The notes under the pieces were generated by a model. It was given only the letters and a program-made list of their open reading frames with translations, was not told the origin of the DNA and searched no databases. From Candidatus Proelusimicrobium excrementi (GTDB taxonomy: Bacteria; Elusimicrobiota; Elusimicrobia; Elusimicrobiales; Elusimicrobiaceae), in contig CAKUBV010000002.1 of NCBI GenBank assembly GCA_934643455.1, positions 124,001 to 188,000 on the forward strand: a stretch of 64,000 bases of DNA, read 5' to 3'. The position numbers and the translations under genes are program-made. Of this stretch, positions 35,849-43,736 are shown piece by piece; within the stretch, counting starts at the first letter, position 1; each line of letters begins with the position of its first letter.

Positions 35849-36178
35849 TCACTTTTTCAACAATTCTTCCAATTTCTGTTTTAAATAAGCTTTGGAAGTT
35901 TCCCCGCTGAACTTTTCGTAATGATCTTCATCTTTAAAGAAAACGAAAGTCGGTATCCCGCTGACTCTGTATGCGCCGGCCGCTTTTGTCGTTTTATCTA
36001 TATCGGCGGCGTATATATTCATTTTGCCGGAAAATTCTTCGGCCAGTTCGGCTACTATCGGCGCCATATTTTGGCAATGTGGGCACCATTTGGCATAAAA
36101 TTCAGTCATTAACGGCATTTTTCCTTTTACTACTTCATTATAAAAATTCTCATCTGTTACTTGTATAACTTTACTCAT
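35849..36178 (-). CDS. trxA: Thioredoxin
   Basis: A 109-residue cytosolic thioredoxin that reduces disulfides with electrons from thioredoxin reductase. The active site is WCPHC rather than WCGPC, in the block EFYAKWCPHCQNMAP; the Pro-His variant is more oxidising in model proteins, resembling DsbA. The buried Asp (AADIDKT) and cis-Pro (SGIPTFVFF) are present. AGGGGG precedes the ATG, and a TATAAT with TTGTTT lies upstream on the same strand. Confidence 0.92.
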   Translation of the reverse strand: MSKVIQVTDENFYNEVVKGKMPLMTEFYAKWCPHCQNMAPIVAELAEEFSGKMNIYAADIDKTTKAAGAYRVSGIPTFVFFKDEDHYEKFSGETSKAYLKQKLEELLKK

Positions 36179-36301
36179 ATAATTACCCCCTGCATTATTC
36201 CGCTATATAGTATTATAACCATAAGGGGTTAAAAAACAAGCCGGCTTAAATTGCTTCGGCATATTTATGATATAATCTGATTATTATTTGACGGAGGGCG
36301 C

Positions 36302-37180
36302 ATGAAAGGCATTATCCTTGCCGGCGGCACGGGCAGTCGTTTATATCCCGCCACTTTTGCTATATCCAAGCAGCTTATCCCCGTATATGATAAACCGATG
36401 GTATATTATCCCCTTTCGGTTTTGATGCGCGCCGGGATAAGGGATATCGCGCTTATTTCCACTCCCCGCGATTTACCCGCTTTCAAAGCGCTGTTCGGCT
36501 GGGGTGAGGAGCTGGGCCTGAATCTTTCTTATATAGAACAGCCCAAGCCCGAAGGTATAGCCCAGTCTTTTATTTTAGCCAAAGATTTTATCGGCTCGGA
36601 TACGGTTGCTTTGATTTTGGGCGACAATATTTTCTACGGCGAAGGCCTGGAAAAAATGCTCTTATGCGCCGCAGGCCTTAAAGACGGTGCGGAAATTTTT
36701 GCCTCCCGCGTGGTAAATCCCGCGGCTTACGGCGTTATTTCTTTTGATAAAGAGGGAAAGCCTTTGCTGGTAACGGAAAAGCCTTCAAAACCGGCTTCGC
36801 CTTGGGCGGTAACCGGGCTTTATTTCTATGACAATACGGTGGTTGAAGCTGCTTCCCGCCTTAAATTTTCCGCGCGCGGCGAGCTTGAAATAACCGATAT
36901 CAACAATTTTTATCTTTCATCCGGCAAATTGAGAGTAAATTTTATGGGGCGCGGCATGGCCTGGCTGGATACCGGCACACATGAGGATTTAATAAAAGCC
37001 TCCACCTTTATAGAAAGCATAGAAACGCGTCAGGGCATAAAGACAGCCTGCCTTGAGGAAATATCGTTCAGAAACGGCTGGATAGACCGCAAAACGCTTT
37101 TAAAGCGCGCGTTTAAAATGAAGGGCACTCCTTACGGGGATTATCTTTTAAACCGCGACGCGGAGGGCTTATGGAAATAG
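36302..37180 (+). CDS. rmlA: Glucose-1-phosphate thymidylyltransferase RmlA
   Basis: A 292-residue nucleotidyltransferase making dTDP-glucose from dTTP and glucose-1-phosphate, the first step of dTDP-rhamnose synthesis. The signature GGTGSRLYPAT and the K in KQLIPVYDKPM are at the N-terminus, LILGDNIFYG and the later WLDTGTHEDL are intact, and the length is normal. GGAGGG precedes the ATG. It overlaps rmlC by 10 nt. Confidence 0.95.
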   Translation: MKGIILAGGTGSRLYPATFAISKQLIPVYDKPMVYYPLSVLMRAGIRDIALISTPRDLPAFKALFGWGEELGLNLSYIEQPKPEGIAQSFILAKDFIGSDTVALILGDNIFYGEGLEKMLLCAAGLKDGAEIFASRVVNPAAYGVISFDKEGKPLLVTEKPSKPASPWAVTGLYFYDNTVVEAASRLKFSARGELEITDINNFYLSSGKLRVNFMGRGMAWLDTGTHEDLIKASTFIESIETRQGIKTACLEEISFRNGWIDRKTLLKRAFKMKGTPYGDYLLNRDAEGLWK

Positions 37181-37743
37181 CCGAAGAGTTTTTAAACGGA
37201 GCCAAGCTTTTAAAGCCGAAAGTTTTTGAAGACTGCCGCGGCTGTTTTTTTGAAAGCTACAATAAAAAAACTTTCGCCGCTTTGGGCATTAATGCCGATT
37301 TCGTTCAGGACAACGAATCGTTTTCCGCAGGCGGAGTATTGCGCGGACTGCACTTTCAAAAACCTCCTCACGCTCAAGCCAAGCTGATACGTGTTTTGGA
37401 GGGGGAAGTTGAAGACGTTATACTTGATTTGCGCTTCGGCGGGGCCACTTTCGGGCGGTATAAAAAAATTGTTTTAAGCTCGCAGAATATGAATATGCTT
37501 TTTGTTCCGCGCGGTTTTGCGCACGGCTTTCACGTTTTAAGTTCAAGCGCGCGTTTGGCCTACAAATGTGATAATTTTTACGAGCCGTCATCCGAATGCG
37601 GTTTCAGGTTTGACGATCCCGCTTTAAACATTGACTGGTCTTTGTGCGGAGAGTCCCCCAAACTCAGCCCCAAAGATTTGGGCTGGGGGCCTTTTAGCGA
37701 GTATATAAAAAATCCTCTTTTTAAATATGAACAAACAATTTAA
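37171..37743 (+). CDS. rmlC: dTDP-4-dehydrorhamnose 3,5-epimerase RmlC
   Basis: A 190-residue cupin enzyme for the third step of dTDP-rhamnose synthesis. Family blocks are complete: GCFFESYNKKTF, QDNESFSAGGVLRGLHFQ with the catalytic His, and VPRGFAHGFHVLS. It overlaps rmlA by 10 nt and rmlB by 17 nt. The final reductase gene rmlD is not present in the window. Confidence 0.94.
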   Translation: MEIAEEFLNGAKLLKPKVFEDCRGCFFESYNKKTFAALGINADFVQDNESFSAGGVLRGLHFQKPPHAQAKLIRVLEGEVEDVILDLRFGGATFGRYKKIVLSSQNMNMLFVPRGFAHGFHVLSSSARLAYKCDNFYEPSSECGFRFDDPALNIDWSLCGESPKLSPKDLGWGPFSEYIKNPLFKYEQTI

Positions 37744-38746
37744 AAATATTCTTGTAACCGGCGGTGCGGGTTTTATCGGGTCAAATTTAATTTCTTTCCT
37801 GACGGAAAAATATCCCGCCTGCCGTATAATCAATTTGGACAAACTGACTTACGCCGCCGATTTGGAAAATTTAAAAGATGTTTCTTCCCGCCCTAATTAC
37901 GTCTTTATAAAAGGCGATATTTGCGACGAAAAACTCATCCCGGAAATTTTCAAGACCTATTCCGTTGACGGGGTGTTTCATTTGGCGGCGTGCTCTCATG
38001 TTGATAATTCCATAAAAGAACCGCGGGAATTTATTAAAACCAATATAGAGGGAACATTCAATTTGCTTTCGTGCGCGTATCAGGCTTGGCATGAGGGGCC
38101 TTTTAAAGTCAGGGCCGGACATGAGGGTGCGCGCTTTCATTTGGTTTCCACTGACGAAGTTTACGGATCGGCAGAAGCCGGCCGCTTTACGGAAAACTCT
38201 CCCGTAAAACCTAATTCACCTTACAGCGCAAGCAAAGCTTCGGCCGATTTGCTAGCCCGCGCTTATATAAAAACTTTCGGCCTTAACGTAACGATTAGCA
38301 ACTGTTCAAACAATTTCGGCCCGTGCCAGCATGGGGAAAAGTTCATCCCAACAGTCATAAGATGCGCTTTAAGCGGTAAAAATATACCGATTTACGGCGA
38401 CGGCGGCAATATTCGCGATTGGCTTTACGTAAAGGACCATTGCGAAGCGCTTGATTTGATTTTCCGCCTTTCCGCACCCGGCGAAACTTATAATATCGGC
38501 GGCGGTACGGAGCTTGATAATCTTACTTTGGCCAAATGCATTTGCGCCCTGCTGAACGAGCTGCGCCCGTCCGCGGAAGATTATTCCAAACTAATATCTT
38601 TTGTGGAAGACAGGCCCGGCCACGACAGGCGGTATTCCGTTGATTCCTCAAAACTGAAAAAAGATTTGGGCTGGAGCGCGCGAACCTCTTTTGATTCCGC
38701 CTTGGAGCAAACCGTCAAATGGTACTTGCGGAAATACGATAAGTAA
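37727..38746 (+). CDS. rmlB: dTDP-glucose 4,6-dehydratase RmlB
   Basis: A 339-residue extended SDR enzyme converting dTDP-glucose to the 4-keto-6-deoxy sugar. NAD-binding GGAGFIGSNL, the active-site pair STDEVYG, and the catalytic YSASKAS are intact, followed by NNFGPCQHGEKFIP and WLYVKDHCEA. It ends the A-C-B cluster, which feeds surface polysaccharide synthesis, probably together with an rmlD elsewhere. Confidence 0.95.
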   Translation: MNKQFKNILVTGGAGFIGSNLISFLTEKYPACRIINLDKLTYAADLENLKDVSSRPNYVFIKGDICDEKLIPEIFKTYSVDGVFHLAACSHVDNSIKEPREFIKTNIEGTFNLLSCAYQAWHEGPFKVRAGHEGARFHLVSTDEVYGSAEAGRFTENSPVKPNSPYSASKASADLLARAYIKTFGLNVTISNCSNNFGPCQHGEKFIPTVIRCALSGKNIPIYGDGGNIRDWLYVKDHCEALDLIFRLSAPGETYNIGGGTELDNLTLAKCICALLNELRPSAEDYSKLISFVEDRPGHDRRYSVDSSKLKKDLGWSARTSFDSALEQTVKWYLRKYDK

Positions 38747-38785
38747 AATACGCGCGAACACAAAATACGCCCGCGCGCCGTAAAT

Positions 38786-40105
38786 TTATTTTTTAAAAAT
38801 GGATCTTATTTTCTGCGGGTATCCCAGCCATATCGCCACCAATGTGCCCAAGCCGAGCAATATCGGATAGTAGAGATATTTCATAATTTCTATCGGCGTA
38901 AGGGAAGCCAGCGCGGCGGCCATTAAAAGCTGCGCGCCGTAAGGTATCAAACCCTGCACAAAGCAGGAAAATATATCCAGTATGCTGGCCGTTCTGCTGG
39001 CGGGTATTTTAAAGTTGGCCGCTATATCTTTCGCTATCGGGCCGGACATTAACAACGCTATTGTATTATTTGCCGTACACAGGTTTGCGAAGCTGACTAA
39101 TGCGGCTATGCTCAGCTCCGCACTGCTTTTGGTTTTAATATTTTTGGTAAGTTTTTCAATAATCCAAGCCATGCCGCCGTTTATGCGGATTGTTTCAAGC
39201 ATTCCTCCGGCCAAAAGCGTAACTATGATAAGCTCCCCCATGCCTACTATGCCTTTGCCCATGGCTTCCGTCCAGCCCCATATCCCGAAGGAAGAAGTCA
39301 AAATACCGGTAAGGCCGGCAAGGATTGTCCCTCCGGCAAGCACCAGCATAACGTTTACGCCGGATACCGCCGCGCCCAAAACCGCCACATACGGCAGAAC
39401 TTTAAACCACTCTACTTTTTGAGGATCATAAGGCAGGCCCGAAGCGTTTGCGGAAAAATAATAAAGCACCGCCGTTATCACGGCAAAAGGCATAACTATG
39501 AGGAAATTGGTCTTAAATTTATCCGACATTTTGCATCCCTGCGTTCTGGTTGCTGCTATGGTGGTATCGGATATGAATGAAAGATTATCGCCGAACATCG
39601 CGCCGCTTACTATGACGGCAGTCATCAATGCGGAGTTAAGCCCGGTTTTTGCGGCTATACCCGCGGCGACCGGCACCAGCGCGACTATCGTCCCTACGGA
39701 AGTCCCCACGGAAACCGACACAAAGCAAGCCGCTAAAAACAGTCCGGGCGCAAGCAAAGCCGGCGGCAGGAGCGAAAGCGTCAAATTTACCGTAGCGTCT
39801 ACGGAACCCATATCTTTTGTCGTCTGCGCAAATGCGCCCGCCATTATAAAAATCAGCACCATAAAAAGGACATTGCCGTTGGCCGCGCCTTGGCAGAAAA
39901 CTTCTGTTTTATGTTGAAGGTTCCCGCCTTTTATCATCGCCGCGCCTACAGCCGAAGCCAGCAGAAAAGCCACCGTAATAGGCATTTTGTAAAAATCCCC
40001 GGCGATTATAGAAACGGCCAAATAGGAAACGAGAAAAACAATAAGCGGGGCCAAAGCTTTGTAATTGGGTTTAACGGGTTTTGAGGTGCTGTTTAATTCT
40101 TCCAT
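38786..40105 (-). CDS. NhaC-family Na+/H+ antiporter
   Basis: A 439-residue membrane protein with about ten to twelve hydrophobic segments. NhaC-type features include the GTSVGTIVALVPVAAGIA segment, AMFGDNLSFISDTTIAATRTQGC, and the paired late segment SFANLCTANNTIALLMSGPIA. It should expel sodium in exchange for protons. The gene is convergent with rmlB and divergent from the sigma factor. Its 5' leader contains a hairpin with a T run directly before the ATG, suggesting control in the leader. Confidence 0.87.
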   Translation of the reverse strand: MEELNSTSKPVKPNYKALAPLIVFLVSYLAVSIIAGDFYKMPITVAFLLASAVGAAMIKGGNLQHKTEVFCQGAANGNVLFMVLIFIMAGAFAQTTKDMGSVDATVNLTLSLLPPALLAPGLFLAACFVSVSVGTSVGTIVALVPVAAGIAAKTGLNSALMTAVIVSGAMFGDNLSFISDTTIAATRTQGCKMSDKFKTNFLIVMPFAVITAVLYYFSANASGLPYDPQKVEWFKVLPYVAVLGAAVSGVNVMLVLAGGTILAGLTGILTSSFGIWGWTEAMGKGIVGMGELIIVTLLAGGMLETIRINGGMAWIIEKLTKNIKTKSSAELSIAALVSFANLCTANNTIALLMSGPIAKDIAANFKIPASRTASILDIFSCFVQGLIPYGAQLLMAAALASLTPIEIMKYLYYPILLGLGTLVAIWLGYPQKIRSIFKK

Positions 40106-40111
40106 AATTAA

Positions 40112-40140
40112 AATAAAAAAACCAAGCCGGAACTTGGTTT
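40112..40140 (-). promoter_or_regulatory. Terminator-like hairpin in the nhaC leader
   Basis: On the minus strand an 8-bp stem AAACCAAG/CTTGGTTT with loop TTCCGG is followed by seven T residues, 10-15 nt before the ATG. An intrinsic terminator placed inside the leader suggests attenuation. Confidence 0.6.
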
Positions 40141-40163
40141 TAGTCCTTTTAAGTTATAAATAT

Positions 40164-40193
40164 ATTATATAAAATATAAAACCGGCTTGTCTT
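40164..40193 (-). promoter_or_regulatory. nhaC promoter
   Basis: Minus strand: AAGACA (40188-40193), 18 nt, TATAAT (40164-40169). The start would be near 40157, giving a leader of about 50 nt that contains the hairpin. Confidence 0.55.
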
Positions 40194-40236
40194 TGTCAGG
40201 CGGAGTCCGGCCCAAATTTTTTTATGCTGGCTGATA

Positions 40237-40265
40237 TTACAATAAATCTAAATATGTAGTATTAT
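40237..40265 (+). promoter_or_regulatory. Promoter of the second sigma factor gene (leaderless type)
   Basis: TTACAA (40237-40242), exactly 17 nt, TATTAT (40260-40265), then exactly 6 nt to ATG 40272. Confidence 0.65.
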
Positions 40266-40271
40266 GTAAAT

Positions 40272-41342
40272 ATGGAAGAAAAAGGCGTAGATTCTACAAA
40301 CGAATATTTTAAAAATATAAGTTCCCTCGTCAAAGATATAGACAGGGCACAGGAAGGCGCGCTTTGGAAACAGGCCAAAGCCGGGGATAAAGACGCCCGG
40401 GAGAAGCTTGTCCAAATGCACTTAAGGCTTGTTATTCCCACGGCGAAGAGATTTTCCCGCGGCGGAATGGAACTTATGGATTTGGTTGAAGAAGGCAATT
40501 TGGGCCTTTTGCAAGCCATAGACAAATTTGATCCCTCAAGGGGATTTCGTTTTTCCACTTATGCCATACACTGGATAGAGCAATATATCCGCCGCGCCGT
40601 TGAAGAGCAGAGCGGCACTATCAAAATACCTTCCCACGCTTGGGATAATATGCGTCTGTGGGGCAAAACCTGGGATAAACTTAAAGAGAAATTGGGCCGC
40701 GAGCCCAGCCTTAAGGAAATGGCTTCGGAGATGAATATCTCCGCCAGGCAAGTCCGCTCCATTTTGGATACTTTAAGCGCGGCCTACAGCGTTGATTCTC
40801 TTTCCACCGCTTTAAGCGAAGAAGAGGATATGACGCTTGAAGATACAATAACCGATTACGGCAAAGGCAATCCCGACGATTTGGTTACCAACGCCGCCGC
40901 CAACAAAGAACTTTTGGGCATTTTGGAAGGCATTAATCCGCGCGATAAAGAAATTCTTATAATGCGTTACGGCATAGATTCGGAAGAACCTTTGACTTTG
41001 GCCGAAGTTTCCCAGCGTATGGGCATATCGCGCGAGAGAGTCCGCCAAATAGAAGAACGTGCCGTAAGAAACGTCCGCAAAAAAGCGGAAGAACTCGGCC
41101 TTTTTGAATTTTCCGAAATGAACCATAAAACCAAAAAAATTCATCCCGGAATGGACATAAAAGCCAAAACGAATATTTTGGGAGATGAAATTTCGGTTTA
41201 CAGCCCTCAGGCGACGAAATTGATGAAAATAAAAGCCGCGGTAAAAAAGACCGCCAAAAAATCTTCCGCCGGCAAGAGCAAATCCAAAACTCCGGCCGCG
41301 AAAATGCCGAAAAAAGCGGTTAAAAAAGGAAAAAGAAAATGA
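40272..41342 (+). CDS. Group 2-type sigma-70 factor with Lys/Ala-rich C-terminal tail
   Basis: A 356-residue RNA polymerase sigma factor. Region 2 (DLVEEGNLGLLQAIDKFDPSRGFRFSTYA, HWIEQYIRRAV) recognises the -10, region 3 has KEMASEMNISARQVRSILDTL, and region 4 ends in ISRERVRQIEERAVRNVRKKAEEL. The normal sigma fold stops near residue 275. An additional tail of about 80 residues follows, its last 50 made mainly of Lys, Ala, Pro and Ser (KKTAKKSSAGKSKSKTPAAK), like histone H1-type DNA-binding tails. It is distinct from the rpoD gene at 43.7 kb. The apt start overlaps its stop by 4 nt. Confidence 0.9.
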   Translation: MEEKGVDSTNEYFKNISSLVKDIDRAQEGALWKQAKAGDKDAREKLVQMHLRLVIPTAKRFSRGGMELMDLVEEGNLGLLQAIDKFDPSRGFRFSTYAIHWIEQYIRRAVEEQSGTIKIPSHAWDNMRLWGKTWDKLKEKLGREPSLKEMASEMNISARQVRSILDTLSAAYSVDSLSTALSEEEDMTLEDTITDYGKGNPDDLVTNAAANKELLGILEGINPRDKEILIMRYGIDSEEPLTLAEVSQRMGISRERVRQIEERAVRNVRKKAEELGLFEFSEMNHKTKKIHPGMDIKAKTNILGDEISVYSPQATKLMKIKAAVKKTAKKSSAGKSKSKTPAAKMPKKAVKKGKRK

Positions 41343-41860
41343 GCGACAACACCGATTTAATAAAAGCCTTGCGCGATATCCCGGATTTTCCAAAACCGGG
41401 TATTATATTTAAGGATATAACGCCCGTATTGGCCGATTCCGCCTTATTTGCAAAAGTTATACACGGCCTTGCCGAAGCCTGCGAGGGCAAAGGAATAACC
41501 AAGGTTGTGGGGATAGAATCAAGGGGATTTATTTTCGGCGCGGCTTTAGCCTACGCTTTGGGCGTGGGTTTTATTCCGGCCCGCAAAAAAGGCAAGCTTC
41601 CGTATAAAACGATTTCCGCTTCTTTTGCTTTGGAATACGGCACGGACACTATTGAAATGCATGAAGACGCCCTTACCTCCGCCGATAAAGTAGTTATCGT
41701 AGATGACCTTTTGGCGACGGGCGGCACCGCCAACGCGGCGATAGAATTGGTCCGCCGTTTGGGTGCGGAAGTTAAATTGTGCGCTTTTGTTTGCGAGCTG
41801 GGCTTTTTGAAGGGCGGGGAGAGGATTGAATCTTCCTACAAATCCTTGCTGCACCTCTGA
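41339..41860 (+). CDS. apt: Adenine phosphoribosyltransferase
   Basis: A 173-residue purine salvage enzyme making AMP from adenine and PRPP. The PRPP-binding block VVIVDDLLATGGTA is intact, as are IRDIPDFPKPGI-type start and GIESRGFIFGAALA. The start overlaps the sigma factor stop (ATGA), so both are co-transcribed. No hairpin terminator is seen right after the stop; the 977-nt downstream gap holds repeats. Confidence 0.95.
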   Translation: MSDNTDLIKALRDIPDFPKPGIIFKDITPVLADSALFAKVIHGLAEACEGKGITKVVGIESRGFIFGAALAYALGVGFIPARKKGKLPYKTISASFALEYGTDTIEMHEDALTSADKVVIVDDLLATGGTANAAIELVRRLGAEVKLCAFVCELGFLKGGERIESSYKSLLHL

Positions 41861-41904
41861 TTTTTTACTTACTCGCGTGGTGCTAAGTCCTTTCTGCCAG
41901 CAAG

Positions 41905-42473
41905 TTTTAATATTTAGGCAAATTTTGATTTTTGCTTCAGTCGGATACTGCGCTTCCTTCGGCGGCATTATGCTTAGTATACCTTCCTCCTCAAAAACGC
42001 AAATTCGGCTCAAATCCGTAAGTCCACGCAGGTTATATTATCTCACGGTTTTACTCGGTTTAAGTTGCACGCTCGTATACTTTTAATCGGCCTATCTTAC
42101 GTGTCCTCGGCTAACAAACTTTAATATTTAGGCAAATTTTGATTTTTGCTTCGGTCGGATACGTGGGGCTCCGCCCACTCTAGGTATACCTTCCTCATTA
42201 AAAATCAAAATTTTCTCTAAATCTTAAAGCCCACGCCGGTTAAATTCTCTCACGCTGAAATCCTACGCCGCTTTTATACTCGCATAGTTTTAACTCGTGT
42301 TAAGTTCTGCTCTCACGGCTAACAGTTTTCCATATTTGGGTAAATTTTCATTTTTTTAAAGCTTCGGATACTGCGCCGCCTTTGGCGGCATCATGCTTAG
42401 TATACCTCGCATTAAAGAAAATAAAAATTTCCCTCAAATTTGAAAAACCACGCTGGTTTCGCGCTTTCACGCT
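41905..42473. repeat. Three tandem degenerate units of about 210 bp, each with a long palindrome
   Basis: Units begin near 41905, 42119 and 42327 (spacing 214 and 208). Each starts with a motif like TATTTAGGCAAATTTTGATT, continues with CGGATAC, a small GC hairpin (GCCGCC/GGCGGC in unit 3), GTATACC, then the inverse of the first arm (AAAATCAAAATTTTCTC in unit 2), and ends with CCACGC(C/A/T)GGTT and CTCACG. The block fills the gap between apt and the Cys-rich protein gene and has no convincing coding capacity. The rest of the 977-nt gap (42474-42700) holds AT-rich sequence with weaker repeat remnants. Confidence 0.8.
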
Positions 42474-42716
42474 GGTTTTTAAAGTTCAAGCTGCTTTTAT
42501 GCTCGCACGTTAGTTGCTCGCGTTAAGTTGAGTCTTTATAGCTAGTATTTCTCCCAAAACTTAAAAACATATCACAGTATAACATCCTTTTAGAAATAGA
42601 TTCTTCTTTATATTCCAATATATAAACTTATCCGGTCGCAAAATAATTCCATAACTTTTTTGCCATTGTTTGCGCCGTGTCGTACGTCGGTGCGTTTTGT
42701 TAAAAAGCGAAAACAG

Positions 42717-42743
42717 TTGACTTGTTTTTTTTTTTGATAAATT
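42717..42743 (+). promoter_or_regulatory. Promoter with 11-T tract upstream of a Cys-rich secreted protein
   Basis: TTGACT (42717-42722), 15 nt containing T x 11 (42725-42735), TAAATT (42738-42743). A leader of about 90 nt with AAAGGAGAGG before the ATG follows. About 150 nt of this leader are nearly identical to that of the paralogue at 60.4-60.57 kb. Confidence 0.55.
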
Positions 42744-42837
42744 TTTCTCACAAATCGGCCTGACGAATAAGAAATGGCTCTGTTTCGCTTAAGGTTGGTT
42801 TAGGTGGGTTGTTTAATACCAAAGGAGAGGAAAAATT

Positions 42838-43524
42838 ATGTCAAAAAGAAAAATAGTTGTCAATGCATTATTGGGCAGTTTGTGTTGTTTTGTTTTTCTC
42901 TCTGCCCTTCATGCGGCAGGTAATACTTCAGGAGGTAGTGCAAGCTCTGCAAACTGCTTAACTGTTGGAGAGATAGAAGAAAGATATACAGCTGATGAAG
43001 GTTGCAGCTATCAAACCACTATAAGAGAATGCTGTTCAGATGGATTCTGGAGTGAATGGGGGAAGGACTGTCCTTCATTAACTCCTAAGTATAGTAAAGA
43101 AAGCTTAACTCTTGAATGCAGGGGTCGGTATGGTGCTTCCCAAACGGACGGGGTGTCGTGTGTGGGTGGTCATCCTACCGTAAAATTGCCATATCCGAAA
43201 TGTCCAGAGACTAATATTTGTAAAGGTAAGACTGAGGGATATAAATGTTATAAAAGCTATAGTCCGACACCAAAAGAGATGATAGCTGGAGCGCTAGGCG
43301 TAGTAAATGTTCCCGTTCGTGATTATGTTCCTTTAAAAGGATGTCACACGAAAACTATTGGCATACATCCTCATAGTGTTGTAGAGTGTTTACCTGGTGA
43401 AACCGTCGGCGGATTGGCCCCTGGCAGCGGTACTAAAGATAATGAGTTGATTTACATCATTAAATGGATTACCGGCGCGTCTTTTGATATAGATGTTGTT
43501 ACTTGTGAACGACAAGGTTCGTAA
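42838..43524 (+). CDS. Secreted Cys-rich protein of unknown function, paralogue 1
   Basis: A 228-residue protein that I do not recognise by family. A signal peptide (MSKRKIVVNALLGSLCCFVFLSALHAA) is followed by an N-terminal module NCLTVGEIEERYTADEGCSY, then ECCSDGFWSEWGKDCP, shared with the protein at 60568-61275. About fourteen cysteines lie in the mature part, implying disulfides and extracytoplasmic folding. The C-terminal halves of the two paralogues diverge, except for a short KCP...GYKCY-type block and a terminal FD(I/V)xxVTC motif. A very strong Shine-Dalgarno (AAAGGAGAGG) and the homopolymer in the promoter suggest an abundantly made, possibly switchable surface or secreted protein. 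Confidence 0.75.
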   Translation: MSKRKIVVNALLGSLCCFVFLSALHAAGNTSGGSASSANCLTVGEIEERYTADEGCSYQTTIRECCSDGFWSEWGKDCPSLTPKYSKESLTLECRGRYGASQTDGVSCVGGHPTVKLPYPKCPETNICKGKTEGYKCYKSYSPTPKEMIAGALGVVNVPVRDYVPLKGCHTKTIGIHPHSVVECLPGETVGGLAPGSGTKDNELIYIIKWITGASFDIDVVTCERQGS

Positions 43525-43607
43525 AGCAATATTAACATAAACAACAACATATAAAGTTCTTGATGAGGCTATAAACTATAGACGCCTCTTCTCAACTAAA
43601 CTAACCG

Positions 43608-43640
43608 CCCCGCCTCAGCATAAGCTAAGGCGGGGTTTCT
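43608..43640 (+). terminator. Terminator after Cys-rich paralogue 1
   Basis: Stem CCCCGCCT/AGGCGGGG followed by TTTCTGTTT. A related terminator, with a similar AACCGCCCCGC start, follows paralogue 2. Confidence 0.85.
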
Positions 43641-43685
43641 GTTTAGCGTAAATATTCGTTAAATATAGGGAGCTGAGTCCTAAAT

Positions 43686-43722
43686 AAAAATCCCGCCCAA
43701 GCTTTTGCCGGGGCGGGATGAT
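43686..43722 (-). terminator. rpoD terminator
   Basis: A 9-bp stem ATCCCGCCC/GGGCGGGAT followed on the minus strand by a T run, right after the rpoD stop. Confidence 0.9.
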
Positions 43723-43736
43723 AAAACAATCTTTTT

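Noticed and set aside
41826..42086. 86-codon plus-strand ORF
   Set aside because: Lies across the apt 3' end and a palindromic repeat; not conserved among the repeat copies.
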